A stretch of 64,000 nt of DNA from Orbilia blumenaviensis (GCA_036872755.1 JAVHNS010000014.1:930001-994000); one strand, 5' to 3'; numbered from the stretch's first letter, positions 1-11,451 are shown. Numbers and translations are program-made. The notes: generated by a model not told the origin, from the sequence alone.

Positions 1-1016
1 TAGGTGATATAGTTCCCGCCCTTTCCTTTGGCGCACTCCGGAAATTTGCAGCCTTCTTCGGTCACGAATAGTGGTTTCGCAGTATCAACGTCAACGATTG
101 TCAAAGCTTCCATACCAGTCTCTTCTGTCTTTGCCTTCTTCTTTTCAGGCTTCTGATTTGTTCCCGATTCCTGGGCGCCTGTTTGTGGCGGTGCTGGGGC
201 CGGCGGTTCCCGTGCAATTGCCCTGGTGAGAGTATCGCCTCCGAGGTTCGATCCACTCGCGACTTGGTTCGAGGTGACCGCCGTCGGCAAAACCGAAAAA
301 CAAACCTTGTCACCGCGCCTCCTTCCAACAACTGGGACACAGATTGTTGCTTCTCCGATTGTGGCTTGATCCAACGGGACTGGCACGACGTACATAATCT
401 TGGCAACATGATCACAGATTGTGACAGCTGGGTTTTGTTCCTTATACCTATGCAAAGCCGTGTTGCTATATCCCGATACGAATAAAGCGAATGGGTTTTC
501 TCCCATGTCGTTTTTGAACGTAATGTTATGAAGGAGGGTTGAGCCCTCGTTTACGTCGCCGGAATGTCGGATACCTGGCAGCCCATTATGTGATAGATTG
601 CAGTAAAGTACCATGTCTCCGTTGGTATTTCCAAGGCAGAAATCATAGAATGTCGGCGTTCGGACTGACAGGACGACAATTGACATTTCATCCTCCACAA
701 ACGGGACTTCAAGGTACGGGTTCACGAGTGAAATTATCTGGTATTCCTTGAACTTTTCCAATGCACTGAACAGTTCTATCCTGGAAGTAATAGTTTCTGA
801 GAGTGTGTTCAGGTCTGTGGCAGAGAAAAAGAAGTCCTCATCCTTCTCTGAGATGTCGATATCCTCTATCGTGTCATTCTCAAGAAGGACAAGGGATTTG
901 TTGAAGGGGTGAGCTGTGCCATTGGGGTTGGGAAGTGACTTGAGATAGTCCGAAATCTCCTGCTGGGTTTGGAGAAGAGGGTTGAAGACGGTCTTTCTAA
1001 CTTTGGTGAGCGACAT
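1..1016 (-). CDS. Hypothetical protein, C-terminus cut by window edge
   Basis: A single open frame of 338 codons starts at the ATG at 1016-1014 and runs off the left edge, so the C-terminus is missing. I do not recognise the family. There is no signal peptide and no membrane segment. About the first 230 residues look like a globular domain of mixed composition. A Pro/Ala-rich linker (PPAPAPPQTG) and a lysine-rich patch near residues 289-297 (KPEKKKAK) follow, and the latter could be a nuclear localisation signal. The last visible part holds a close cysteine pair (CKFPEC), which may begin a metal-binding or disulphide motif. The gene points away from the secreted-protein gene at 2269, with 1.25 kb between the starts. 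The frame is real because it stays open for over 1 kb, but function is unknown. Confidence 0.7.
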   Translation of the reverse strand, partial: MSLTKVRKTVFNPLLQTQQEISDYLKSLPNPNGTAHPFNKSLVLLENDTIEDIDISEKDEDFFFSATDLNTLSETITSRIELFSALEKFKEYQIISLVNPYLEVPFVEDEMSIVVLSVRTPTFYDFCLGNTNGDMVLYCNLSHNGLPGIRHSGDVNEGSTLLHNITFKNDMGENPFALFVSGYSNTALHRYKEQNPAVTICDHVAKIMYVVPVPLDQATIGEATICVPVVGRRRGDKVCFSVLPTAVTSNQVASGSNLGGDTLTRAIAREPPAPAPPQTGAQESGTNQKPEKKKAKTEETGMEALTIVDVDTAKPLFVTEEGCKFPECAKGKGGNYIT

Positions 1017-2268
1017 CTTGCAATTGTGAGTGAGGCACAGAAGTATTTCAGCTGGGGTACACTCTAAGACGTATGTGTGCGGGGCTATACACGCTGTACT
1101 GGGTTTGTGTTGCAACTGTTGGCGTTTTCAGGTGTTTTAATTCGCCTGTGCGGGTACTGGTATCCGTGCTGCTGCTCGTAATTCAATTGAATCCAATATA
1201 GTGTATTGGTGATGTTTTGCCTGGCGAAGAGAACTCAAAGATGTCCAAATTCATCAGATGGGACGAAGTTGGAGGTTTATTTATGATTCTGGGCCTCCTG
1301 CTCGTTCGCGGTGGGCGTCTGACTCAAAATCCGGTCATAAGTGAATTCTCAGGCACAACCAAGGCTTTGACTCCACAAACTACGGTTAGCTACATTAGGT
1401 GACTAGGAAATTACAGTAAGCTAGCGAACAGCCAAAAGACGGCAGGCCTGCAGGCATTTTCTAGGGCTGACTGGCCGATAGTATGCGGCTAAGCGCGTTT
1501 CAGGTAATTCCCAATGTCAGTGCGCTGGATGTGGAAGTGACGTCGACTCTGGATGTCCACTTGAACGCGAACGTTGGAAACCATATTCTTGAACTCAAAC
1601 CTCAGTATCATTGGGATCGATATTTAACCCAATTCATCTAAACAATGATACCTACGTGCTTCCAATGGGGCTCCCCTAAAAATAACCTCGCGCATGTGCT
1701 AATAGAGACATCCAGATGTGTTCGCCATAAATGCTGGAGCTACTTTTGGTGATGCTAGCTGTGCAAAATACAACAAGAAACGCATTTATGGAGTTAAGTT
1801 CGACAGGGGTGTCTTTGAAGCCCAGGCCACGCCACCAAAACCAGGACTGAGAATATCATATTGACAAAATTTAAAAGGTATTTAAGGCAAGGGCTCCTCA
1901 AATCTCCAACGGTACAATGAAACGAGCATTACGCGTTAGAGTAGCCTGCCACTAATCGACCAAGCAGCATTGGCCTAGCCTTGGATATGGATCCTCTGGG
2001 CAGCCTCAGTCGGATGGGTAGTGTATTTTTCCCTTTGTTAGTTTCTAATACTACCCATCAGCTCGAAGATTCTATGTAGTCCTGATAACCTGACCTGGTT
2101 CTCATGTCCTATCGTCCTGGTATCATCAATCGCAATCTTATAGTTATTTCTTTCCTTGTGAAGAGACATTAGGGCTCACGGCGTGGGGGTTTACCGATTT
2201 CTGAGCTCCCCTCCAAAAGTCAACTCTTGCAAATTTGCAGACACTTTTGGAGTATACCTATAATAGTC
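1017..2268. other. Intergenic region between divergent genes
   Basis: About 1.25 kb separates the starts of two divergently oriented genes and must hold both promoters. Only short frames occur (for example 1217-1402), without coding character. I see no clear TATA box, repeat or RNA gene. Confidence 0.5.
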
Positions 2269-3258
2269 ATGAAACTTCTTTCTACTTTCGGTACGGCTAT
2301 GCTGCTATCTGATCTCCCCTTCAGCGCTGCATTTCCCACATCAGACGTTGATCTAGCCCAGACTCCCTGGTTTGGAAAACGGGCATGGCTTGCTGACATG
2401 CCGCCTATCGAACCGGATGACCCTCCTGGTTACTATCGCCTCGATTTCCAGGGTGTAATCGATCGACTTATTGACCATGGCGACGGGCCGACTTGCGTAT
2501 TGAGTCTTTTTGCTTCAGCGCGAGGCAACAGAGAGGATGAAGAACGCTGGGTGGGGTGGCCTCTCGGCAGCACTAAAATCGGATTCAAAGGAGAAAACCG
2601 ATGCACAAACTTCAAGGACCTAAACAACAAGCTCCCAAACCGAGTTTCCTCCTACCAGGTTACTGGATACTGCGAATGTGAGTTCTACGATAAGGAGAAT
2701 TGCGAGGATAGTAAATTCAGGGCTTTCAACCGCGAAGATGACTCTCTTCGTAATAACGGTAACAACGACCTTCTCGAAAGCTATAAATGCTGGACGGAGA
2801 TGCATCTTGATTTATTTACATCCTGCGTTGTCTACTATGGGCCGAGGGATCTCTGGGGTGAAATATCCCCACAATTAGGGTTTTTGAAGTCCAAGGCCGA
2901 GGACGTCAAGCTCAGCCTTCCTTACGTTATGAACAACATCGGGAGGGATGGAATATCCCCTCCAGACTCCAACGGTCGATCCGACAGGTATAACTGTTTC
3001 AAGATAGACCGTAGCGCTGATCCGGTCGAATCCATTCTAGTTAAAGGATGCACTTGTGAGTTCTTCCTCGACGAGAACTGCACCGCTCGGCTTGAGGATT
3101 CTATTGCAGGATTCTTTGAAATCGGAAATGCTGGCTGGGATATGAGGCGTGCGAGTCGCGACTTTCGTATAATAAACTCTTATAGTTGTCGGCCGCCATA
3201 CGGCGTCAACTGGCACCCCCAGTTTGGAAGCGGTGTCGGCGTGAACGTCGACTATTAA
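2269..3258 (+). CDS. Secreted 12-cysteine two-module protein, paralogue A
   Basis: Predicted 329-aa secreted protein. The open frame extends upstream to a TTG at 2227, but the first ATG is at 2269 and gives an N-terminus like a signal peptide (hydrophobic residues 3-21, cleavage near AFP). The mature part has exactly 12 cysteines, at 76, 112, 135, 137, 145, 174, 186, 243, 261, 263, 271 and 307. They fall into two six-cysteine modules. Each has a core of the form G(Y)CxCxF(F/Y)x4C, that is GYCECEFYDKENC and GCTCEFFLDENC, and ends in a Tyr/Phe-x-Cys. The C-terminal end PYGVNW is shared with the gene at 7846, which has the same 12 cysteines. Cysteine richness, secretion and an AT-rich gene-poor setting suggest an apoplastic or effector-type protein, but this is inference. 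I know no named family for it. No introns are needed. Confidence 0.8.
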   Translation: MKLLSTFGTAMLLSDLPFSAAFPTSDVDLAQTPWFGKRAWLADMPPIEPDDPPGYYRLDFQGVIDRLIDHGDGPTCVLSLFASARGNREDEERWVGWPLGSTKIGFKGENRCTNFKDLNNKLPNRVSSYQVTGYCECEFYDKENCEDSKFRAFNREDDSLRNNGNNDLLESYKCWTEMHLDLFTSCVVYYGPRDLWGEISPQLGFLKSKAEDVKLSLPYVMNNIGRDGISPPDSNGRSDRYNCFKIDRSADPVESILVKGCTCEFFLDENCTARLEDSIAGFFEIGNAGWDMRRASRDFRIINSYSCRPPYGVNWHPQFGSGVGVNVDY

Positions 3259-5448
3259 ATCCTAAGCGTTGGCGCCCCAGGCAGGCTAGGGCTACCAAAG
3301 TCGATATTTGTCATTTATGAACGCACACTAGATCATGTATTGGTAGTTAGTACGGCATTCTGCTTGCTAATATCATTCAAATCCGGCATCTAGATATTAT
3401 TACGTTAGATAGTACTGCAGTACAGTGCCTAGTGTAAGATATTTAATACGTTCACGGTGTTAAAATATTCTTGTTGGATTTAAGCATTCCAAGCATCCCT
3501 AGCCGATCAGTCACAACCGATCATATGAGCCCATAATGTAATTAAACCCCATACCCCCGGAATATATATAATGGCTGGAAGCCGAATCTCGTCATTTTAC
3601 AATACTCCGATAGCCTTCGGACACGCCATTATGCGGATAACGTAGATAACGGTATGCCGGGCTGTATAAATTTAAATTTAACACACGTTCGGTATGTGTA
3701 ACACACCTTGACTGAAAACAGCCCCATCACTACCTGAATAAGTAGTGTAGGCGTTCCTAGTCCACCTTGTCTTCTAGGTCTGGGCATTTTATTATCCGCC
3801 GCTCGGCTGTGGTACCATGGTTGAAACTAGTCAACCAAACTGAATCCCAATCTGGACCCGAGGTATATATGGGTCCTGGCCCCACAGTCCGGTCTTGTTA
3901 AATGGAACGATCAGAACCGTACCCTGTTTAAGAGCCAGTCTCCGAATATCCAAGATATGAATGCCATGACACTTAAAAATATACAGGTACCCATGGACAT
4001 AATATAATACCTTTGAAAGCATTCCTTGAACTGAACTTTTACGTGAAGCAGTGCACGATTCAGCGTAAAAAACTTCTGTTATAGGGGTAAGGTTTACCGT
4101 TTTGGAATTTCACGCCGCCAGGGTTTGGACTCGGCTACGAAATACAAAATATGTGCACCAGTGCATCAATAATATTTAGTATACGTCAAGGTTTTGGGTG
4201 TTATAAGGATCCTCTGGAAGGCGGCATCTAAGACCAGCCGCATCCCATGGGCTTGAAAATTCGTTACCTTGTCTACGTGCCAAGGCGGAGAGAGCCTTGA
4301 TTGTTCTAGCATAATGCATATACACACCAAGCATGAACGCAATAGTGGACACCGAGGACCCGTGAACTATAAACTTTGCTTACCTGCTGTTGACCCGCAA
4401 TCCTTAACAGCCACACAACTCTATTTTCAAGTAAATCTAGCGCATCACATTTCAATATCATACCTTTATGCAAGCCTTTTCTACGACCAAACTAAAGCTG
4501 TAGCAGCCACTTTTACCAACCAAGCCTTCAGTTAACGGAAAGATATGTAATAGCAAGCGGGGGCTATTAGAGGCTGCCGATTGTGTGACCACAGAGTATA
4601 AACGAAAGCGGAGGGCTACTAACCATGGCACCCTAACTTCTATTCACGCCCTCGCACAGCGTTAACTTACACTCTACTCTAAGTGGGAAAGGTATCCGGT
4701 AATTGAATCTGAAATGCATACAGCCTGAGTTTCAATCCCTATTATATTGGTAAATTCATCAGTTGACATTGCATTCAGAATGTTTCAAAATTTCCCTGGA
4801 CAAACGGAGGACTGCTAGGGGCCAAAGGGGGGCGAGTATCAACGCTGTCATTCGCGGGTGAGCGTGGTCTCGTAAACTAGCCTCAAGTGCACTGGAGAAT
4901 AAATAGTTGTTTCTTACGACCCGTAAAAGACGCCTCTGACGGGGCACGGGAATGGGAATATTTATAAATAGGACCAAACCAAAGGTGGAGTAGACTATCC
5001 AAAAATGCTAGGGAGCTCTTGGGTCGGATAAGGGCATATATCTTTCGTACAATTTGATTTATTGGTGCATATGTATCTAGGCTTTATCCATGTATCTTGA
5101 TGTTCTCGTTTTCCGATATAGCTTTTTTTATTCTTTCTTTTTCTTTTTCTTTTATTTTTCTTTTTATTATGACCTTGTAACCTATATAAAGTAGATACCC
5201 CCGGAAGGCTCTCATCCGATATTCTCTGGAACATCTAGGTACCTAGGTGTTCAAGCCTTATATAAGATTAGCGGGGCCGAAATCTAATATAATTGGCACG
5301 AATATTCATCCTCAGCACCATATACCTACCTAGTAATTGTCTAAATAATTTCTTAAAATTTAAGGCATACTCTATTACCCGTTAATTCAATTTCGCTACA
5401 AGCATATCCATTAAAAGCGCGGGAGCACTAGAATTCCCATACAGTAAT
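3259..5448. other. AT-rich intergenic region, no gene seen
   Basis: About 2.2 kb without convincing coding sequence. It contains a pyrimidine-rich tract (about 5124-5168, mostly T with scattered C) and many short AT-rich stretches. Short frames (for example 4269-4535 and 4759-4977) lack signal peptides, splice support or recognisable composition. Confidence 0.5.
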
Positions 5449-6495
5449 ATGCGGTACTCAAGTTTTCTCTTATTTCTGGGGGTAGCCAGTGCGGCACCGA
5501 GAGCCCTCCCGGCCCCAAGCCCACTTAGATGCATTGCTGATAACTGCTTACGAGGTGAGAGAAACTATCGAGACTAGGAAAACATCCACCTTCTCCCATT
5601 AAGACAGGCCTTGCTAATATGTGTCTCGGTATGTTTAGCCGTAAGAGCTACAGCACCAGTCTTTACGACTCGTAGTCTGACGGCAGATTGTTCGTCGTTT
5701 GTAAAAACTCATGTGTAAGCTACTTAAACTCGAAGGGTTCTTTATTAAGAAGGCTATTTTTCTTGCATTGAATATTACTAACCATTGATCGATTCAACAT
5801 ACAGTACGGAGTCGGTCTATACATCGAAAAGCAGTACAACTATAGTTATCTCCCCTGCCAGTAATGGCGTACAAGAAACTGCCTGTTCACCGGCTGCAAG
5901 CACTCCAGTGCCTACATTACCTCCATATGCCACACCATGCAGTAATACCGTTCGCTATTCATCCGCTTGCGCTTGTATCGGCATCTTTCAAACGGCACCG
6001 CCAGTTACCGTCACCACTACCAAAACCGTTTCTGAAACCGGCATAGCCACCGCAGTTGCGACTTCTTTCCATATTAAAGTCAGTGGCGGAGAAACAGATC
6101 GATATATTGATTACGGCGCCGGCAATTTCGAGTTTCTTCTCACTACAAATGTCATTCAGGCCACTATCTTCCATCTCGATGCTGACAATGTTCTCGAGAG
6201 CGATGTTGGAAGGCCGGCACCCTCCGGAGAAGGCACCGCCTCATTCGTACCTCTATCAGTTGATTCGATTAGCTTCCTTTTCTATACATGCACTATCAGT
6301 TCTACCTATGCATTGTCTTGTGTGTCAGAGACACAAGGTGACGGAAACTATGTGTCTTTCGGATTACATACTTTCGAGGGGCAGAATTATATCATAACTG
6401 GGAAAGAGGGAAAAAGCTGGGCTGAGTCAGGCCAGGATGGTGTGCTCGCATCCGAGGTCCAGCTGGAGGCTGTACCAATTATTCAAACTTGCTGA
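5449..6495 (+). CDS. Secreted Ser/Thr-rich protein with DNCLRA motif, three exons
   Basis: Spliced model 5449-5554, 5639-5714, 5805-6495, giving 290 aa. Exon 1 encodes a signal peptide (MRYSSFLLFLGVASA) and then CIADNCLR. Donor GTGAGA at 5555 and acceptor TTTAG at 5638, with branch-like GCTAAT, join it to a 76-nt exon. That exon completes CIADNCLRAVRATAP and carries ADCSSFVKTHV. The second intron uses GTAAGC at 5715, a perfect TACTAAC branch and ACATACAG at 5804. The DNC-L-R-A-x-R-A motif followed by a DCSSF block just after the signal peptide recurs, to my knowledge, at the N-termini of many secreted Pezizomycotina proteins of unknown function. The rest is Ser/Thr/Pro-rich and then a beta-type domain with little Lys/Arg. 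The final residues are QTC. It lies between the two 12-Cys paralogues. Function is unknown; it is likely extracellular or cell-wall associated. Confidence 0.85.
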
Positions 6496-7845
6496 TAACA
6501 AAAGTGTAAATAGGGATTGGTAGTCTGTAAAAATTATATTTAAGTAGTTATTAAACATTTATCTTCAAATTGCCTAACCATTTGCGGCTGAACTGGTAAT
6601 GCACATTTTTTGGTATGCATGCGCATGAATTCGCAACCCGGAGAGCATAACTGTTAGAATGTTTACAGGTTTCTCATTGTAAGATCCCAGGACCCTGCCA
6701 TGATTAATCCGAACTGTTTCTCGAAACCTGGCATTTATAGCTGTAGTGGGCTCCTGGAAACCCTCGTTGTATTATCCGCGCCTTCTATTTGAAGGGCTTA
6801 TATATATACGTATACCAAGCTTAATGTCTAATCAAAATATGTTCTAAATCTATAGATCTAAACAGATCGCATGGTAGTGTAACACACTTCCATGAAGCTA
6901 ACGTAGTCAGACACCATTTATGCAGCAAAACGGCTGTGTCAAACTGACAACAGTAACGGGTAACGGTATTTCTCCGCAGATAGGGCTAAGATTCCACGTA
7001 TTATAAAATTGGGTGTTTTTTATGTGGCCTTCATGAAGGTTCGAATTCGCTGAACTACAAACCAACATTGCAACATAGCTAGCTATACAATATTGCAATA
7101 GGCAACCTATATTGAAACTGAACAACAGCGCTAAAAAGGTACAGTATTGAAGCGTTTACTGAAACGATTATTCTGCTGGATTAGCAAAAAGGTTGAAGCT
7201 ATGGGCAACTATCCAGTCCGATCTTAGTTGCAAATACAATCTATCAACTAAGGTACCTACTCGGCCTGATACATACAACTAGGCGCTAGGTGGCTTACAT
7301 TTTTCCAAGGCGTTTGTCTAGGTATACATTTACCTAAATGTCAGCCTGTGGGTCCACAGCTGGCCATGAGTAATATAGAAAATATCTGCAAGAACTCTTC
7401 GACGCCAGGATTCCCTGTATAAAACGAAATCCGCCTGCTGGATAACCCCCTTGTACATGGCGGATGCACATACGCCGACACAACATTTAGGTAGGATATG
7501 TTTCGTTTCATGATTTATAAAGAGGTTTTGACTAAGATATGTCAATTATCTGCCCCAATGTGTTCGAAGCTGGCGTAATTTATAAGGCAGCACAATTTTG
7601 CACCATCCCCATGGATTTAGGGCTAGCGAGTCCACTCAACATCCCGATCTTTCTACTAAAGCGCACCGGCGCCCCGATTTCATGCTCGAATGGTACCGCA
7701 GTATTTTTTAAATTTGTGACCTTAGACGTCAGAGACCTTTTAATTCTTACATTAAGATCTCTATTTACCGCTCTTGTATTTCGAAAATTGGCACTTTCTG
7801 ATCTCGCTTTTGGACACCACAAAGATCTGGACCCAATTCTCAAAA
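6496..7845. other. Intergenic region upstream of second 12-Cys gene
   Basis: About 1.35 kb. A 112-codon ATG frame at 7539-7877 overlaps the start of the 7846 gene in another frame. It has no recognisable features and may be an upstream frame in the leader or chance. Otherwise there are only AT-rich stretches such as TATATATACG near 6800-6810. Confidence 0.45.
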
Positions 7846-9099
7846 ATGCTGTCCAGATTTGCTTACCTCAAATTTAACCTTCTCTTCTCTTCTCTTTTAA
7901 AAATTTTATCGCCAAAATACGTGGTTGCGCGGCCAGGTTGGAGCGGATTCCGCGATGCTGATGAGGAAGCACGCCTCAAGAACGGTAAAGGAGAAGTCCG
8001 CGATTACATGCAGCTAAAATACAACAGCCGCACCTGCAACGTCGGCATTTCAACCAAGGCCAGAAGCTTGCACGTAAACCGAGGTGGTATCTGGGAAATC
8101 CACCCTCTTGGTGGATTCCTAACAGGAACTCCGCTTCCAGACAACATCTGCTATTCCACGGAAAAAATGGGTCCAAGCTTTGTGAACAATATAAATTCAT
8201 TTGTTGTTTCGGGATACTGCGAATGCAAGTTCTTCGGGGATCAGGCGTGCACAGATCCTCTGTTGGAGGTGTTTAACTCGAATCAACCCGATTTGTCCAA
8301 GTTCAATGAGGGTAGAGAGCCAACAGTGAGTAATTACAATGGCAGACTCAATAGTTTCTCCTGTAGGTGGACGAATAGGACCGAAGAATTTGAGGCATGC
8401 CAGGTGGATATCAATAATGGCGCTAAGAGTGGCCGTGAAAAGATATTCGGCAAACTCGATGGAACAGGGTATACCGAGCAAAAAGAAGCGTTCATCAAGT
8501 CAGACCTTGAGACCGCCCAAGCGATTCCGAACGAGGGTCTGATTAGGGGAGTGACATCATGCCGGGAGGTCAATAGCAATGTCAGAATCCGGGCATGGGA
8601 TATCTATGGTTGCACCTGCCAGTTTTTCGAAGAGCCAGGTTGCGCAGGGGTTCAAGTTTACCAACAGGGTTCAGGAGGTAGGGATAGTGGCAGGATAAAG
8701 AGCGAAGATTTGCCTCCGGCAAAAAGTTTTAGGTGTTGGCTACCATATGGAGTCACATGGGACATGGAAAGGGGTGACTCTGTGAGAGTGTTAGAGGGGG
8801 CTCCACTTAGTACACCTAGTTTCTCGAGAGTCATCTCCGCTGAGGAAAGCGCTGCGATTGAAGCTTTCTGGGCGGTGATGGGCTTAGAAACAACAGGTGC
8901 ACCAACAACGGTATTAACTACATCTGAAGGGCCTACGACATCATCCACAACACGTACAATTCTGATAGTCTCCTTGGTTACAGTTTGGAGCCAGGTGCTG
9001 AATGAAATTGTAACATTTGGAGGAGCAGGTAGCATAGGTGAAGATATCATAACATCCCTGACTTCACTGCCTACTATCCAACCCAATATCACCCAATAG
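7846..9099 (+). CDS. Secreted 12-cysteine two-module protein, paralogue B
   Basis: Predicted 417 aa. The frame extends upstream to a TTG at 7774, but the ATG at 7846 gives a signal-peptide-like start with a hydrophobic stretch at about residues 5-22. There are twelve cysteines, at 64, 102, 125, 127, 135, 173, 185, 239, 256, 258, 266 and 297. Order and core spacing match the protein at 2269: 23-2-8 in the first module and 17-2-8 in the second, against 23-2-8 and 18-2-8. Module cores are GYCECKFFGDQAC and GCTCQFFEEPGC, and the shared end is LPYGVTW. Unlike its paralogue it has a C-terminal extension of about 100 residues with a Thr/Ser-rich stretch (about 347-370), perhaps a glycosylated stalk, and a moderately hydrophobic tail. 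The overall sequence is strongly diverged, so the duplication is old or fast-evolving. The role is probably extracellular; the molecular function is unknown. Confidence 0.8.
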   Translation: MLSRFAYLKFNLLFSSLLKILSPKYVVARPGWSGFRDADEEARLKNGKGEVRDYMQLKYNSRTCNVGISTKARSLHVNRGGIWEIHPLGGFLTGTPLPDNICYSTEKMGPSFVNNINSFVVSGYCECKFFGDQACTDPLLEVFNSNQPDLSKFNEGREPTVSNYNGRLNSFSCRWTNRTEEFEACQVDINNGAKSGREKIFGKLDGTGYTEQKEAFIKSDLETAQAIPNEGLIRGVTSCREVNSNVRIRAWDIYGCTCQFFEEPGCAGVQVYQQGSGGRDSGRIKSEDLPPAKSFRCWLPYGVTWDMERGDSVRVLEGAPLSTPSFSRVISAEESAAIEAFWAVMGLETTGAPTTVLTTSEGPTTSSTTRTILIVSLVTVWSQVLNEIVTFGGAGSIGEDIITSLTSLPTIQPNITQ

Positions 9100-10351
9100 A
9101 CGAGTTTTTTGCGCTTATGGAAACTCATAAAATCGGGCAGCTACGGCATATCAATCGCAATATACGAAATTAGGCGATAGGGCAATGGAAACGACCCCGT
9201 TTAGACGGTCTGCATATATAATCACCATCATGATATTATGTTGTAATCCGGAATTTCTTTTGTGGTGCATATATATACACCAGTATTTTATTACGTTAAC
9301 GCGTTAGCGCTATAGCCAGTATTTATGAAACCTACATATTTCGATGTTGCCCAGTCTCGGGGTTTTTATTCGAATCCTACTCCTTACCTATAAATACCGT
9401 AGGGGGTTGATGCTTTTTTTTTTTTTTTTGGAGGCCCCTACGTGCCCCAAAGATGCTTTGAAGTCCCTTCAATATCTTTTTATAACTAAGAAAAATCAGG
9501 GTTGTAACGGGTTGTTTTTGTTGTAATCTCGGAGCGAGTCGTGTTGTGGATGTCGGACCGGACCTTGCCCGAATCCTAGACAAATCCGCAGTTCAAATAG
9601 GCTTCACAGGCACTTAAGCTGTTGTCAGCAAGGTGCAATCTCGATGGGCTGTCACAAGCTCTAGATCAAGCAAGATTCGCTGTGGGGCTGCTGTAGCCAA
9701 GTCAGCTTAACTGTCTAGGCAGCTATCAAGCTCTGCCACCCCCGCATTCCAATGCAAACGGGTGAACCAGTAGCTCGGTTTTCACGGCCGGGCAGGACCA
9801 GGTAAGTACATGTACTCTAATGCTTAGATCCTTATGTAAATTCTAAGTGGTTATAGTTCTGAAGAAGCAACTGAATCACCTGGCCAGCTGGACATATACG
9901 ACTGTGCGCCCGCACTTCTAGCTTCCGCTACTACGCTGCTAGTCGCACAACATGATCAGGTAGACACAAATTATATTAGCAGTTGCAGGACCGCCTTATT
10001 TACGAAGTAAACTTATCCGGTGTGCTGCATAGAACCCGTCTCCACAGCCCGGCACAGCCGCATTCAAGTGTATGTCTCTAGGCTGGCTGAATACCTAGGT
10101 ACCTAGCCAGTAGCTACATGTAGCTAGAATTATAATTAATTGTCGGCATGTCGGTACGTCGGCAGGGAAATGGATCTTTCGCGCATGGCAAGTAATTAGG
10201 TACTTACTTAGCTCATAAAGCTTATAATCCAACCCAAAGAGCCCCCAGAGTCCTTTGACTTCAGATCCCACAGGCTCTTTAACTTTTTTTTTCAGGGAGT
10301 TCGCCCTAAGGCACCCGGGACCAAACCAATCTCGAGGGCCTTTCCGCCAAT
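9100..10351. other. Intergenic region, no gene seen
   Basis: About 1.25 kb. It holds a T-run at about 9413-9429, a low-complexity leader before the gene at 10352, and no convincing frame or RNA gene. Confidence 0.5.
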
Positions 10352-11451
10352 ATGACGGATTCCACCCCCAACCCGCTTGCGACGCCGAGCTCTTACTCAG
10401 ACCACGAACGCTATTTCATCTCTTCCGGGAAACAGATATCTTTTCAGCCTATCCCAACATCCATTTACCGCCTCGCACAGACTACCGAGTCTATTAAAAC
10501 TAAGGGGACACTCTGGCAACTCAACCCTTCAGCATCAGATGACCCGTCTATAACGGGTAATACCTTTGATGTTGTATCCAACCTTCCCCTGTTCATTGCA
10601 CGCTATGATAGTCCTCTAGTTTCAGGGAATGATTCCAAAACAATCTACTGGGAATTTGAGATCACGAGTTTAGGATACTCCGGTACTCCAGCGAGTTTGG
10701 CATTCGGCTTCGTTGTGAAAGATGCTGGATCAGAAGCTGTAGCTACCAACAGCAATGGTAGCCTTCGTCCTTATGATCAAACCGCTCTGCCCAAGTCTCT
10801 TTCGGGGCCTAGCCTTCTTTGGCACTCCACCGACGGCGGGGTCTATGACAATGAAACAAAAGTTCCAGGCTTAGAGTTTCCAGCTCAAGTTGGTGACACA
10901 ATAGGAGTCGGAATAACCTTCCAGTTCGATCCAAGCATTCCCATGATTCCCACAAGAGATGTTAATGACAATCCAAATTCGAAAGCTGGGAAATTCTCCA
11001 AGTCGTTGGATAGCAAAGGAAACAAAACAACCAGAATTGCAGAAGTGAAAGATTTAGTGGCAGTGCCAACAAAAGTATTTGTGACTGTTAATGGCGAAGA
11101 GAAGCCAATTGAAGGAGAAGTTGCAAGGGCATTTGTCTCTGGCGTCACAGATGTTTTTCCAGTACTAGTAGTATCTGGGCCTGGAGTGGGTGGGAAAGTC
11201 AAAATTGGTGAAGCCGTGAGTTTTGGTGGTGAAGGGGGATTGGCGGATGCGCAGTTGGCGGCGAAGGGTAACAGCGCGAATGCTGGGGTAAGTAAACTAT
11301 TTGACATTTTGTTGACTGCAACAACCTTTGTTAAAAGTTGCTAATGTTTGACCTTCTTTAGCATAAAAAATCAAGGTTCTCAAAGGTATTCAAGATACCA
11401 GGCGGGGGCGCTTGGTTTGGCGGTGTTGGAATGGGAAGTGGTGGAGGTTAA
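10352..11451 (+). CDS. SPRY-like (concanavalin A-like fold) protein, two exons
   Basis: Spliced model 10352-11287 and 11362-11451, giving 341 aa. The donor is GTAAGT at 11288 and the acceptor CTTTAG ends at 11361. The phase-0 join adds a Gly-rich tail that ends GGVGMGSGGG. The central part resembles a SPRY/B30.2-type domain. IYWEFEITSLGYSGTPASLA (about residues 107-126) looks like the strand that opens such domains and is followed by AFGFV. SGPSLLWHSTDGGVYDN and then GDTIGVGITF match the usual Y/F-x-x-x-D-G-x-x and GDxIGVGI blocks. There is no signal peptide, so it is likely cytosolic or peripheral. In other eukaryotes SPRY domains bind protein partners. This one carries no RING, RanBPM LisH or other partner domain, so a specific job cannot be assigned. 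The domain call is by pattern only. Confidence 0.7.

Noticed and set aside
2227..7774. Extended N-termini starting at 2227, 5785 and 7774
   Set aside because: Those frames start at TTG, not ATG. The ATG at 2269 and 7846 gives signal peptides, and 5785 lies inside the intron before exon 3 of the 5449 gene.
7539..7877. 112-codon ATG frame upstream of the second 12-Cys gene
   Set aside because: It overlaps the start of the better-supported gene in another frame, with no motif, signal peptide or splice evidence; an upstream frame at most.
8658..9128. 156-codon minus-strand frame over the end of the second 12-Cys gene
   Set aside because: Antisense shadow. The plus frame has conserved cysteines matching its paralogue, and the minus frame has no recognisable feature.
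10885..11307. 140-codon minus-strand frame opposite the SPRY-like gene
   Set aside because: Low-complexity shadow of Thr/Pro/Ser codons. The sense frame has domain-like motifs and a good splice site.
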